NCBI GenBank assembly: GCA_021307315.1 | Contig: JAJSPD010000008.1 | Location: 1,096,301 to 1,160,300 of the forward strand | Reading direction: 5' to 3' | Source of the DNA: Bisporella sp. PMI_857 | Lineage: Eukaryota; Ascomycota; Leotiomycetes; Helotiales; Helotiaceae | Length of the DNA: 64,000 nt | Shown: positions 34,287 through 45,583 of the stretch, piece by piece | Layout of the letters: each line of letters opens with the position of its first letter | Position numbering within the stretch: position 1 is the first letter of the stretch | Program-made: the position numbers and the translations under genes | The notes under the pieces: generated by a model | What the model was told of the DNA's origin: nothing | Databases searched by the model: none | Seen by the model: only the letters and a program-made list of their open reading frames with translations

Positions 34287-36703
34287 TCACGAGGTGCCTG
34301 GAGATAAAGCCCGCTCGACCGATTCCTCCTCGCCGTCCTTCTTGAACTGTGGAACTATAATTGTTTCGGTAGATTTGTAATCCATGGTGGCGTTTGGATT
34401 GTGGTTATCGTCGTGATTATCATCATCATAATCGGAGACGCTGCTGGCAATGCTTATTTCGGGTGCAGTAATCACTGAATCCTGATACTCGCTTTCAGTA
34501 AGCTCTGAATCTGTGCCATCAGGAAGAGGTATCGATGCTGCGATAAACAAAAAACTCTCTTGTGGCTTAAGATACTGGCGTGAGGAACCCTGCTGTAGTA
34601 CATCAGCGCCGCCTACGTTGGGAAGCAGAGTCGCCGTTTCGAAGTCCACTAAACCATTTTGGACTTGGGGAAGGTGTTCGGGGTCTGCAATATTAGAGAG
34701 TGTATTCTCCGCAACATCATTGGAGAGTGAGTCTTTCAGTCTCGTTACGATCGAAGGAGTTACTTGCTGCGATGAAATTAAGGTACTTGGATGAGAATAT
34801 ATGCTAAATTCCCCGTTGCCATCATTAGGTGGAGTCTTGGTCGAAGTAGACTCAGGAGGGTTTGATCTGTGCCTTGGTACTACAGCGTCGTTTATTTCTG
34901 ATGCAATTGTGGATTTTGCTTTTATAGCGACGTCTGAGCTTAATAAAACAGATGGTTGGCGTACTCGAGCCGCGGATCCAATGAGATCATAAAACAACAT
35001 GAAAACACCCCTTGAGCCAGAACATCTTCTTCGCTGACTTTCGAAACGTCCTCGTCACTAAGCCTCCACCATTGATGCATCACAGAAGTATGCTTAGTCC
35101 TAAAGAATCGGCCAACGGCACCGGCTGTTTCCGATAACAAATATAATGTCCATTTTCATGTCTTCCAAAGTGTGTAACCACAGCTCGAAGTTCATATAAT
35201 GGCCCCCGTAACCTGGAAATTCTGCTGGTACTTGCTATCATAGGCACGCTTGGGTCTAGTTGCCACTGTTCAACAGTCCTCTCCTGCGTTGATCCAGAGC
35301 TTCCTAGACACCACGGTCCAATATCGAGTATCTTCGGGAATCTGACATTCGCAGGATTTTTGACCAACTCTCCTGTCATTTCGTTGAAGACACTTCGGTT
35401 GAAATGTACAACTAGTGATTTTGGGGCTCGTGCAATGACAGCTTGGCGAGTTTTTGTAGAGGTAACCCAGCTCTTGGGACCCACCATGCACCTCTGTGAC
35501 AACGTTTCCTCTGCGTAATCATCCTCCTCCAATGCTTCGTTAATATTATCCAATCTTTCTGATATATTCTTATATACCACATTTTGAGGCGAGCCTTGAT
35601 TCCGTTCTTTCAGTTTTGCCAACAAAACCTTGGTATTAAGAAGTGTACACTTTCCGCATTCAACGCCTTCAATTTCTTCTAGGATGGAATATTCATCCAA
35701 GCACTCGGAGATATCGACTTCCCATCCTTTTCGAAGAGGAACAGTAAGGCAGTTGAACGGAATCATCGATAATCCCTCCGAGAAGCCACATTTTGTACAG
35801 CCAACACGTTGAGCTATAAGGCCATCTAGGGGATTTTGAAACTGCATAGGGTGGGAGCCCATGGTACTGGACGAAGGAGAGGCTTCTGACTCGAAGCCTT
35901 GGAATTGCTGAGCACTATAGGCTACCGCAGCTACCTCCTTGTCAATTTCGTCAAGAACCTTAGAATAATATTCTTGTGCATCCTGCTGCTGCCAACTGCT
36001 CATATTCTTCAAGATAACCGGTGTCCATATCTTCTTTCCATTATTCTTAGGGTCATTCAAGTGGAGATCAGTTCTCGCAATGATTCCGCCATCTTCATAT
36101 CTGGTCTCGCGGCCACCCTGGAAGATCTATTTTCAATATTAGGACTTGTAAGATATTCTGAAAGCGAGTCTAATGACGCCAGTCCTTGGAGAACACTATT
36201 CTGATAACAAGAGTTGTCCCAATTTCCCATCCTGGTGGACGATCTGAGAGAGCTCCAGAGCTGACATTAATTCTAGGAATAGTAGACAGCCGTCTTCGTC
36301 CAGCTTGTGCGACAGAATTCATAATACCTCCTGACACATCCAGTCCCAATATACTACGCATAGCCTCGCTCTTCGCAGCATGCGTTCGTGGAATATGCCT
36401 AAGGGCTGGATCTGCCATTCGCAGGGGACTTCGGTGGGTTTCTATGCAGTCAATAAGTCGTGTAGGCGTCATGTATACTAGGTAATTCCACAGGAGCTCT
36501 GGGATTGATAAACCATGGTCCACGGCAAACCAAAGATGGTAGAGAATTGCAGCAATGGTCAGTAAAAGCGGGAATACAATTCCTAATTGTGCGTAAGGCG
36601 ACGATGAGTCCAGGTCTCTATAGCTTTGATGGTGGTTTTCGAGATAATTCTCAGGCTCAAGGTCTGGATGATGGTCGAAGACATCTTTCAAGTCCAAAGA
36701 CAT
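34287..36703 (-). CDS. UBP1: Membrane-anchored ubiquitin-specific protease, Ubp1-like (frame breaks)
   Basis: The N-terminus (from 36703) is hydrophilic, then a single transmembrane segment, GIVFPLLLTIAAILYHLWFA, about residues 43-62, as in yeast Ubp1. The catalytic domain starts at the Cys box GNWDNSCYQNSVLQGLASL (about 36180-36230). It continues through WQQQDAQEYYSKVLDEIDKE, a zinc-binding CTKCGF...CGKC pair and HFNRSVFNEMTGELVKNPAN to the His box HFGRHENGHYICYR near 35140. A WWRLSDEDVSKVSEEDVLAQ segment and a roughly 230-residue acidic, Ser/Thr-rich tail follow. Breaks occur at about 36230 (one base short, directly before the Cys box), about 35120 and 35008-35011. It removes ubiquitin from substrates at a membrane, probably the endoplasmic reticulum. 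The gene diverges from ALB1 across 277 bp. Confidence 0.86.
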
Positions 36704-36980
36704 CTTGTCGGATTTCGTACTGAACAGATGGAGCTTGCATGTTCTGAAAGTGCCTTTCCCCCAGACACTGATCTCAGAAATTCATGAATAGTACAGTAGT
36801 TTGGGCTGAATGTTTCTCAGAAAGCGTACTTTCGTCAGTACGAAAGAGGTTGCATGCCTTAGGCTTAATTTAGTGACGGATCTCGGGGTAATTTCTTCCG
36901 ACAACCCCCCGCCTCCCAAAAAAGTCCCAACCCCACACTGCCTGCCTGCAGAAACTGCCATAAACAATCATCTCCAAATA
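36704..36980. promoter_or_regulatory. Divergent promoter of UBP1-like and ALB1
   Basis: 277 bp between start codons; the ALB1-proximal half has a C/A-rich tract (36906-36945). Confidence 0.5.
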
Positions 36981-37604
36981 ATGGCTAAGACAGGACCTCG
37001 GAGAAAGGGCAAGCATCGTAAGACTATCGTATTACCTTGCAAGCATGGCAGGTACTGATTCTATAATAGCCATCTCAATCCACTCTCGGGCGTCGAAGCG
37101 CGCTTCTTCACCTAGCATCGATACTGACATATCCTCAAGGAAGTCAAACCACCCAAGAAAATAATAATTATCGGCCGTCTATATTAGCAGTATATCAAGG
37201 TGCTGGAGTCTCCAAGAAGTCCAAGAATGGCAGAAAAGCTATGCTGAGCGCCAAGGCAAAAAGACAAGAAAAGGGCATGGACCGTGCTGAAGTGGTGGTG
37301 GACAAACAAGAAAAAAGTATTGAGAGGAGTAAGGAAAGAGCAAGGATAGTACAGGGTAGAGCGAAGGCTTGGGATGAGCTAAATAAGAAGATGCTGGCAC
37401 AGAACGCGAATGAGGAGGCACAAGTGATGCTAGCACTGGGGGAAAACTGGGCGGACAAAGAAAATGATGCGGATGCGGATAGAGGAAATCGACGTTGAGG
37501 AGTTGGTGGTTCCGTTCATTGAAGCTTGGAACATTTTGGATGCTACTAAACCCACTCCTATACCTGCGACTCCAGCAGCAGGCGATAGGGAGGAAGAGCT
37601 ATGA
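36981..37604 (+). CDS. ALB1: Ribosome biogenesis factor Alb1 (frame breaks)
   Basis: Exon 1 is 36981-37017 (MAKTGPRRKGKH) and exon 2 starts at 37070 after a 52-nt intron with a GTAAGA donor. The spliced frame reads SRASKRASSPSIDTDIS, then, after two single-base shifts near 37135-37165, LKEVKPPK, a NYRPSILAVYQGAGVSKKSK segment, NGRKAMLSAKAKRQEKGMDR and a helical, Lys/Glu-rich region to the acidic ending GDREEEL. Another break near 37480 joins the DADAD run to EEIDVEELVVPFIEAWNIL. This matches Alb1, the small fungal shuttling factor that binds Arx1 on pre-60S particles and helps nuclear export. The usual length is about 170-200 residues. Confidence 0.82.
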
Positions 37605-37993
37605 TCGACGTCTGCCTATCAAGAACCTACATTGCAGGACTTGCGGTATTTGGGTTGGGATGGGAACGGACACAAATGAGCGGTTTTATATACCATGGCA
37701 TCACTTATTTATATTGTTGAGTGATATACAAATGATTTCGGGGGTTTCTCTACCCAGGCGTTCCATCGCGCTCTCCTTTCATTTTGCCTTGTTCACCCTG
37801 CGTAAGAAAAAATATGCACTGATATTTTAATGAAGTATAATTATATAATCGCTTTCCCTAAAGCTCCTTTACATACTCCCAATACAATTCCAGGCCTACC
37901 CTGTATGCCAAGCGCCATACCTCCATTCTAACACCATTCTATAGATTTTGTTGCTACAGAGCCGATGGTTGTTGAAATTTAGCTATCCCCTGG
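37605..37993. other. Convergent intergenic region
   Basis: About 390 bp between ALB1 and the transporter gene; AT-rich, no recognisable element. Confidence 0.5.
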
Positions 37994-39416
37994 TTAAACT
38001 GGATAAGAATTCGAGCTTCGCTGCACTCTCACAGCGATACCTGCGGCTAATAGTACAACTATTATCGTATACATTCCTATCACAAGTAGTTGACGCATCA
38101 AAGTTGACCTGGTAGTTGTGGAAGACGTCGATTCTCCTTCCCAAAGTTTGGTGGCGTATTGTTGCGTGTTTGTGTAGTACACCTTGATTCCTTCATACCC
38201 CACACCATAGTAAATTAGTCCTAAGGTGGCGATACCATACCCGAAAACTGAAGCCAGGTAATGATGGTGCCCCATATGAGGACGGATGCTGCCACGAGAA
38301 GGATATTTTTAAGAACTCCACATAGCGTCATCACTAATCCAGAAGTTTTTCCAATCTAAACTGTTAGCAGTGTAACTCCCTATGACTTCAAGGCCATACC
38401 AGAAACACCGATGAAACATTCAACATGAAAGCAACTGCTGCATTAAGTATCAGAATAAATGATCCCACTCTCCATATATCAGCCATCTGGAAGGACGGTA
38501 GCTCCGTGAATGCCGCGAACAAAAAATTCATGATTGCGGATACAGGCGCATAATAGTAGAGTGACACAAGAGGGTCCATATTCTGCCCATCTCCACTGAG
38601 TAGAATCTGAATCATGACCAGCCGGATGGCTTCGAACACGATTCCGCCAACCTGGAAGAAAAATCCCAACCAAACGAAATCGATCTCCCCGTACGAAGCG
38701 AGTGCCACACCAAACACGATAATCGACACATTAAGTAAGACCTTTAGCTTTGGATTCGCTACCCCTAAAAGCCAAGAGGTAACCAGGACAGCCATAGGCG
38801 CACTCGCCTGTTTAGCTTGTCAGCGGGATCTCATGAGAGGGCATTCAAACAGGAATACCTTGAGCATTTGAATGAAGGCTACTGACAAGTAGAGATATAC
38901 TTGATTTGAGCAACACGAGACTGGCACTGTACAATACGCCAATGGGACTATTGCTCGCAGGTAGACCCGTCCAGTCATCTTAACGGATTTTCTGCCATCT
39001 AGAAGAGTCGTTGTCTTAGCTAGCACCTGGGTCGCAACCGTGGCAAACAGTAAATGCCAACATGTTAGTATCGCCGCTAGAGGTCATTAACACGGAGACT
39101 GGGTACATTGATTTTTAAGATTCCAGGAAGACATACGGAAAGCTGGATGAAGCTGTTAGTCCATGATGTGCTCAAATGATCTCCAAGGGTTAAGACTTAC
39201 AAAACTCTAGATTTGATAAGATATATTTGTTGAATAGGATGGTGATGGAGCTTAAAACAATCCAGCTCCTGATTTTATTTGATGTTAGTACATGTCAATA
39301 GCCGGGATTGAGCAAGAAGAGACCGGCTGCGATGGGACCAAGGGGACAACGAACACAACGTATACAGCAGGATGGAAAGTCACGGGTAAGCGCTGTGCCT
39401 CAATGGTTGGCAGCAT
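37994..39416 (-). CDS. Triose-phosphate-transporter-family nucleotide-sugar carrier (frame breaks)
   Basis: A multi-exon gene; clear exons are 37994-38355, 38400-38807 and one ending at 38859, with 44-51-nt introns. The likely start is the ATG at 39416 (MLPTIEAQ...HPAVYV), followed by WIVLSSITILFNKYILSNLE after a small intron. Conserved TPT/EamA blocks follow: TTLLDGRKSVKMTGRVYLRA, YLYLSVAFIQMLKASAPMAV, VFEAIRLVMIQILL, DPLVSLYYYAPVSAIMNFLF and IGKTSGLVMTLCGVLKNILL, spread over about ten predicted transmembrane helices, with a short basic cytosolic tail. Such carriers exchange sugar nucleotides or phosphates in Golgi or ER membranes; the substrate cannot be told from sequence. Frame breaks near 38250, 38905 and 38950. 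Confidence 0.82.
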
Positions 39417-41660
39417 TGCACCATTCGCTCAAGATACGTCAGATGCAAGCTCGCAAAGAGTGGGAAGTGGAATAGAAGGAATGGTATGTCTTTATCGCGA
39501 AGGGGTTGTTGAGGTCTGGCTAATAGAGATGTGGAATCTTGGCACTTCCACTTAAGTGAATATCTGAGCTTCCATTTTTAATAAATCTTTTTCTTACCAA
39601 CAAACGGCACGAGGCTCGGCAATTTATAAACGAGGAGCCCCATTCGTCTCTCGAATGCTTAATATAATTTGTTTGCGTTATGGCAGGGTGAATACGGTAA
39701 AGACTGCCCCGACGGCGGTAAGCCACGCCGAGAATGTTCCAGCTGAGGATTGTGAATGCAAAAGCGGCATCCACAGAGCCCAACCAACAAGCATCCAAAT
39801 TTTTGATCTGGACGATATAGTAATGTATATTTCCCTAGAAGGAATTTACTACAGCGACCATGAGGCGATGTTTCCCGTTCAGAAAATCTGACAAGGAGGT
39901 TCCATGACCCAACAACGGAAATTTTTGAAGTTGCAGGACATTCCCGACATAATTGGGAGATTGTAAGTCATACCTAAAGCGCGAGACATGCACACGATCA
40001 ATCAATCTACTAACCCACTAGATTTACAGCTTATAAAGGGGGACTGCCACATGGAATAAAATAAGATGCCCATGATTATGGAAAGCGGCTGTCGGTAAGG
40101 TAGTCTAGGCATGTCATCACTTTAAGGCCCCAAGTTCTAGTCCAATCTCCCCATCATCTTGTTCGCGGCGCGTTAGTAAAACCCCAAACATTTAACCTTA
40201 ACTGTTGCCCAGCCACCCCAATTCTGGGAAAAAAGGGGGGGACGAATCTACAGTACTATCTTAGTGAATGTGGGAGAAAATTTAGAGCCTTGCTCAGATC
40301 CTTGATACAATAAGGTTAAGGCTACGCGAGATCCACATGGACCAAGAGCCAAGAGCCATGGTAGTGGAGGTGAAGAGAGCCTGGTATAGCAGCAGATTTT
40401 ACGATTTGGCAAGGCAAGCAGAGAAGTTAATTTCTTCTACCTGAGCTGAGGGTTTATCAATGCGCTGCTCTTACAGGACTGTGCTGCCCGCTCTCGGAAA
40501 ACTGAGACGAAAGTCCAATAGTCTGGCAACTAATTGCTTACATCCCTTTGCTTTCGCTGCCCTGAACAGGACTGTATTATTAGCATTACCACTGGCCCAG
40601 GTTCCACCAAGCGACATCAGGCTGGGTTGCGCTAGGGATGTAGGGATACTGTAGAGGGATAAAGGAATGGCTGATCGGGCGCATTCAGGCCGATGAGGTG
40701 AAGGCTTGGGTCTGAGCTAGGCTATGGCCAGGCCAGGGGCTACTCTCGTATCTTGCTGGCAAGCCTCAAGCCTCAGCATTTCCTACCTACCTGCGGAACA
40801 GATCGACTTCCCTACTCTACAACCCTCGTGCCCGTTACGGTGTATCCCCATCCCATACAGTCCGTAAGTATACTGAGGACAGGATCCCATCTGGAATCGA
40901 ACTCACGGTGGACTTGCCCATCCATGTGCATGATGCTATGCTATTACAGTACTTTATCAATGGAACACGAAGCTGGCGCTTTGCATGATATATACTATAG
41001 AATACGAGATGACATGGGAGCTGAGTCGCCTGGTTGGAAGGCTTCGAGACTCATCAACGCCATCCACTGATTTGGCGTCACTCGCGCCATCAAAAAAAAA
41101 AGCGAGAAGTTGGATCCAGCTGTCCATACCAAGAGAGCGGGTTCGGTATCATCACCATCAATATCATCACATCCCATCACATCAACCCCCACACCAGCGT
41201 CCCCATATCCTCTCCAGCATATTACGCTACAGTGCCCGCTTGTATCCTTTTGCCGCTTTTACAACGAGCGTTGTGGCTTGCCAGTTGCGTCTGCCTCTTT
41301 CCGTCTTCCGTGAGCCCATCGTTTGTTTATAAGCCGCACCATCTCCTAGCCTCCCCATGCCACCAAGAGTGTGTTGATCCACCCTTTAAGGATGCTGGTT
41401 CTCCCTTTGCTTGTGGTCGGTCCATTTCGTCAACTCATTCCTTACATCTCAGCAAGCTCTCAGCCCATATCTGCTCTAGATTTCTTGGCCATATTTTTTG
41501 TTTAGTGAGCACAATCGGCAATGATAGTCAGATTGTCTAGAGTTTGTGGCTCAGAGATACCTATTCCCATCACCATCAAGGCCGCCTTTCCAGGAACACA
41601 AGGAGTCTTTACCAAGGTCAACGACCGTTCCGGAAATCCAAGTTCTCGAATTCATTCATC
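39417..41660. other. Divergent intergenic region
   Basis: About 2.2 kb between two divergent secretory-pathway genes. It has a short poly-A run near 41092, ATCACC/ATCATC-rich sequence at 41150-41190, and no ORF of known family. A tRNA-like GTTCGATTCC word on the minus strand near 40895 lacks the matching stem and was rejected. Confidence 0.45.
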
Positions 41661-42840
41661 ATGACTTTCCAAACTGCCACTTCATCGACAAATATCAGAT
41701 TCCTAGCTTTGGCAACACTACTTGTTTGTATATGGTTTTTTGTCACCATCCAGGGGCCTAATCATTACCACCCCCCGCCCAGTGGATTCAGCGGGCATCA
41801 TAGGCCTCCACCAAAGGGAAAGTCCAACTTGATGGAACTACTACCCATGGCAGAAGCAAAAGAATATTGTGCGGCGAGGAGGTGGGAGCCTGTGAGTTCT
41901 TTCCTCCTCTATCTTAGGTCTTACATAGGACGCACGGCATTCATTTACACGGAATAATGTTCTAACATAACTCAGTATCCCATTCGACAAGTTCATCGTA
42001 AGATATATGACTTGATGCTCATCAACACAGAGCTGGAATGGTTGGAGGTTCGCATGGGTCAGATGAATGACCACGTAGATTATTTTGTTATTGTTGAAGC
42101 CGCGAAAACCTTCACTGATGCCGACAAACCCTGTACGTCAGAGAGAACTGGGACCGATTCAGAAAATACCACACAAGATGATCTTGCACACCTTGGAAAT
42201 GGATGGTGTGCAGTTTGAGAATACCTGGGCTCGCGAACGCTTTTCTCGTAATGCCATGTACGACCAAGTTATCCCGCGATTGAAGGGCGAGCAAGAAGCA
42301 TTCAAAGGGGACGTAATTCTAGTATCAGATGTTGACGAAATACACGTCCGGATGCTCTGAAAGCGCTGCGCAACTGTGACTTCCCCGAAACCGTGACATT
42401 GCACACAAAGATGTTTTACTACAGCTTCCAATGGCTTAAGCGCGACGACTGGCCACATCCTCAAGCAACCTTTTACCAACTAGACAAAACGGTACTTCCT
42501 GAAGACCTCCGCCGGGTCGCATGGCGCTGATCTTTACAACCGCCCGGTTGGCATTGTAGTTACTGCTTCTCAACTGTCGCTGAAATGGTCATGAAAGTCA
42601 AGTCCTTCTCGCACGCAGAACTCGACAGGGACGAATTCAAAGATGTGGACAAGATTGTCCATCGGGTGCGAGGAGGCAAAGACATGTTTGATCGGACAGC
42701 GAAGTCTTCGATCGTGTAGAGGACAATCCTGATATTCCCCAGTTCTTGATTTCGAGACCAGAGTACGCGTATATGCTGGATCGTATCCACCCAATGCGAA
42801 TTTCAAAGATTACCACGCGCCAGCTTCAAGCACGCCGTAG
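41661..42840 (+). CDS. Glycosyltransferase family 17 protein (frame breaks)
   Basis: Type II membrane protein: a short cytosolic start, one transmembrane anchor at about residues 13-31 (FLALATLLVCIWFFVTIQG), a Pro/His-rich stem, then the catalytic domain. Exon 1 is 41661-41891; an 84-nt intron (GTGAGT...CTCAG) follows; exon 2 starts at 41976. GT17 hallmarks are INTELEWLEVRMGQMNDHVD, VIVEAAKTFTDADKP, the metal-binding DVDEI motif (about 42330-42344), CDFPETVTLHTKMFYYSFQW and the terminal SRPEYAYMLDRIHPNANFKD. The family includes the beta-1,4-mannosyl-glycoprotein N-acetylglucosaminyltransferase, and fungal members are thought to act in the Golgi. The frame breaks near 42130, 42174, 42341 and several times after 42520, yet conserved blocks remain in order. 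Probably functional in the organism. Confidence 0.82.
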
Positions 42841-43919
42841 ACCAAATTTACGATCTGCGATCTTTGCTCTATCAAATATACGGTATCTAGACTTTTAATA
42901 CGCTTGTTGGCTTGGTGAGGTTGCTATTTTCATTATTGGAAAAGAGTTTGGGCTTTGGATGATGTTATGGAAGATTGTCAGATGCCAGGGTTGATAAGCT
43001 TTACCACAGCACTAAGCGGGCCAAAAAGTACAATATCCGACGTCGCATGTCAGAAACTTATCCACTACATATACCAGTACGGAACCTGACAAAGATAAAT
43101 CGAAATGTTTGCACTTTGCCCGGCGTTTTTGGTACTTCCTGCTAGGGAGCCATATACCAAAGGTCTTTGGAAGCGGAGGGAGGAAGTGGCTGGGGAAGAG
43201 CGGGGTTGGACCTGACAACTGTGTGGCATATTTGGGGTATTAATTTTGTACTACATGGAAGAAACGTGTATACTATGACAAAAGCTATCCAGGTAGCAAT
43301 GTATCATAGGACGAAACAACGGGCCTAAACATAGTGTTCCCTATGGAATATGAGGACCAATATAATGTGTTCGGTTATGGTTCTACAGGGGTCAGCGAGC
43401 GACGAGTCTCAAAGGTATGATGTATCGAAACAGAACAGAATACCTCATCAAGATGACGCTAATCAGCTTGACTAACAAGTTCTCTCAGCCCAACCTTCAG
43501 CTTCAAATGGGTTTCAGGAGGATAATGATGCACCACTGAAATATCAGACCACATTCCCTTTAGGTTGACCTTTCATAGAGGAAAGGTGTAGCTGTTGCTC
43601 TGTGTAACAAATAGAGGGCAGCAGGAGGAATTGCAATATAACAGGTGAGAACACTTGACAAGCGCTGTAGTTGCAATAGTAATATATTGATATTAAAAGT
43701 ATGCTTGTGAGTCTAAAAAGAAAAACTCAAGTTTATTTTTTTTCAAAAAGTTTTAGCTGTTTTTTATATTTTTAACTATGCTTAACAATATTGTACTTTT
43801 TGTCACGAAGCCTAATCCTTTGGCCTGGTAAGGCGGCTAGTAAGGTGGTTCTATTACAAGGATACTAAACTAAGGAGGAAAGGCAATTGTTGTGCGCGAT
43901 CATGATAGAAATGACACAA
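42841..43919. other. Transition region to the transposon nest
   Basis: About 1.1 kb. The first half looks like ordinary intergenic DNA; from about 43680 the composition shifts to AT-rich with T runs, and from about 43920 the LINE 5' end begins. No gene seen. Confidence 0.4.
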
Positions 43920-44060
43920 CACACAACAACAATTTTCAACCCCCCTATTTTGTTCAAAACACGTCTCCAATACTTGAAGAACTAGCTCACTAGCCTATCT
44001 CTCCCAGCAATAGCCAGCTCGACGCGTGGTGCGCGTAGAAAACGCTTTGTTGTGGTCGAT

Positions 44061-45578
44061 ATGTCGAGCGCGTCTGATCCCTTTTTGGAGGCACCGCCTC
44101 TAGCCACCCCCAAGTGATGCTGTCGACATGATCGACGTGCCTATCGAATCAGCTAGCCTAAAGCTACCGAATCGACTAGTTGCAAGCTCCTTTACGCCTG
44201 CAATAGAGCTCTCGTTGAGCTCTTGATCCGTTGAGCAATTCTTTTTCGACTGAAAATTTTTGCCGCGCCTCACCGCTTGAGCCGCAACCAAAATAGAAAG
44301 CGTACGGGCTATAGTTTTCCCGTTCCCGACAACGCGAAAGAACCACGCGTCGGAACAACAACAACAAAAACGACAACAACATCAATACAGCCGCGAGCCA
44401 GTTTTACAAGCAGAGATTTATTGATCCAAGCTAGCTTAGCTACGCAATCACGCGACGAGCAATCGAAGCTACTGGATTTGCTAGAGATTTTCAGAGAGTA
44501 CACGGAACAAGGCAAATTGCGTACGGCCTCTACAATCATCACGTCGCAAATCGCCAACTAGAATCAGCTACACGTCAAATTGAGACAAAGCTAAAGCACT
44601 AGCTAAAGTGCCTATCGCTACAGCTATAGCTACGCACTTACAGCTACAGCACCCAAATCGACACCGTTATACGCGTCTATCGCTACGACTAGCAATATGC
44701 TCAACAACAACACAACAACAACAACAAGGCTGTTCCGCAAGAATGGACACTAGTCAAATCAAAGCAAAAAGCTAAGTCATCAATTGAACTAAGCAAAACT
44801 AAGGCCAAAGACCTCAGACTTGTGCTAGTCACGTCGTCAGACGTTGCTACTAAATTTTCACCTTTGGCACTTCGGAATGCTTTTAATCAAGCTTTTGCTA
44901 ACAAAGGTGTCAAAAATCCAGTAGGTCAATACTATCACCAAATCTATGGGCCAAAACCTAGTTGTTACAACGACTAGTCAATTTTCAGCAAGCTATTTGA
45001 TCGAAAAGCAAGCTATTTGGCAACACTTAGTGCCGTTCAAATCAATGCAAAAAGACGAATCCTGGCACAAAGTCGTATTGCATAGCATACCTACTAGCGA
45101 CTTCAATACTACAAAGGGAATGGAGCTAGTAATTGAGGAAATCAAAACGTTCAACAAAGGGCTACAACCAATTGGAACTCCTTATTGGCTGACGTCGGCC
45201 GACAAAAGAGCTAATCAGCGCGCGGGATCGGTCGTAGTATCATTTGCTACAGCTGAGGAAGCTAATCGAGCTATCCGTCACCGGCTGTTTATTGCCGGCA
45301 TCAGCGTACGCGTAGAGAAATTCTATGCTACAGCACCGACTACACAATGCGGCAAATGTCAAGCATTCGGCCATATCGACACACATTGCAAAAAATCAGC
45401 CAAATGCAAGCTATGCGGGAAGGTCACGTGACGCAAAAGCATGCATGCAATACGTGCAACAAACAAGGAGCAAATGCATGCATTTGGTTCCTAAATGCGT
45501 CAACTGCAAAGGAAATCACACAGCTGATGACAAAGTTGTGAAGTGCTAATTGCAATTAAATCGACTAAGCTAAACTAG
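44061..45578 (+). pseudogene. LINE copy A ORF1 (gag-like, zinc knuckles)
   Basis: The likely start is the ATG at 44061 (MSSASDPFLEAPPLATP). The N-terminal half is Ser/Thr-rich with several interruptions. The C-terminal half (from about 44946) reads DESWHKVVLHSIPTSDFNTT and SVVVSFATAEEANRAIRHRL, an RRM-like region, then zinc knuckles: CGKCQAFGHIDTHC, CKLC, CNTC and CVNCKGNHTADD. Such ORF1 proteins bind the element RNA. The frame shifts near 45420 and elsewhere make this copy inactive. The natural stop (TAG at 45576-45578) lies five bases before the ORF2 ATG. Confidence 0.75.
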
Positions 45579-45583
45579 CTAGT

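Noticed and set aside
40880..40915. tRNA gene on the minus strand
   Set aside because: A GTTCGATTCC B-box-like word is present, but the T stem does not pair and no acceptor or anticodon arm fits.
1..43000. Interpretation of the genes as pseudogenes
   Set aside because: Conserved domains continue across each break, many genes are essential, and breaks are mostly in homopolymers; sequence error is simpler.
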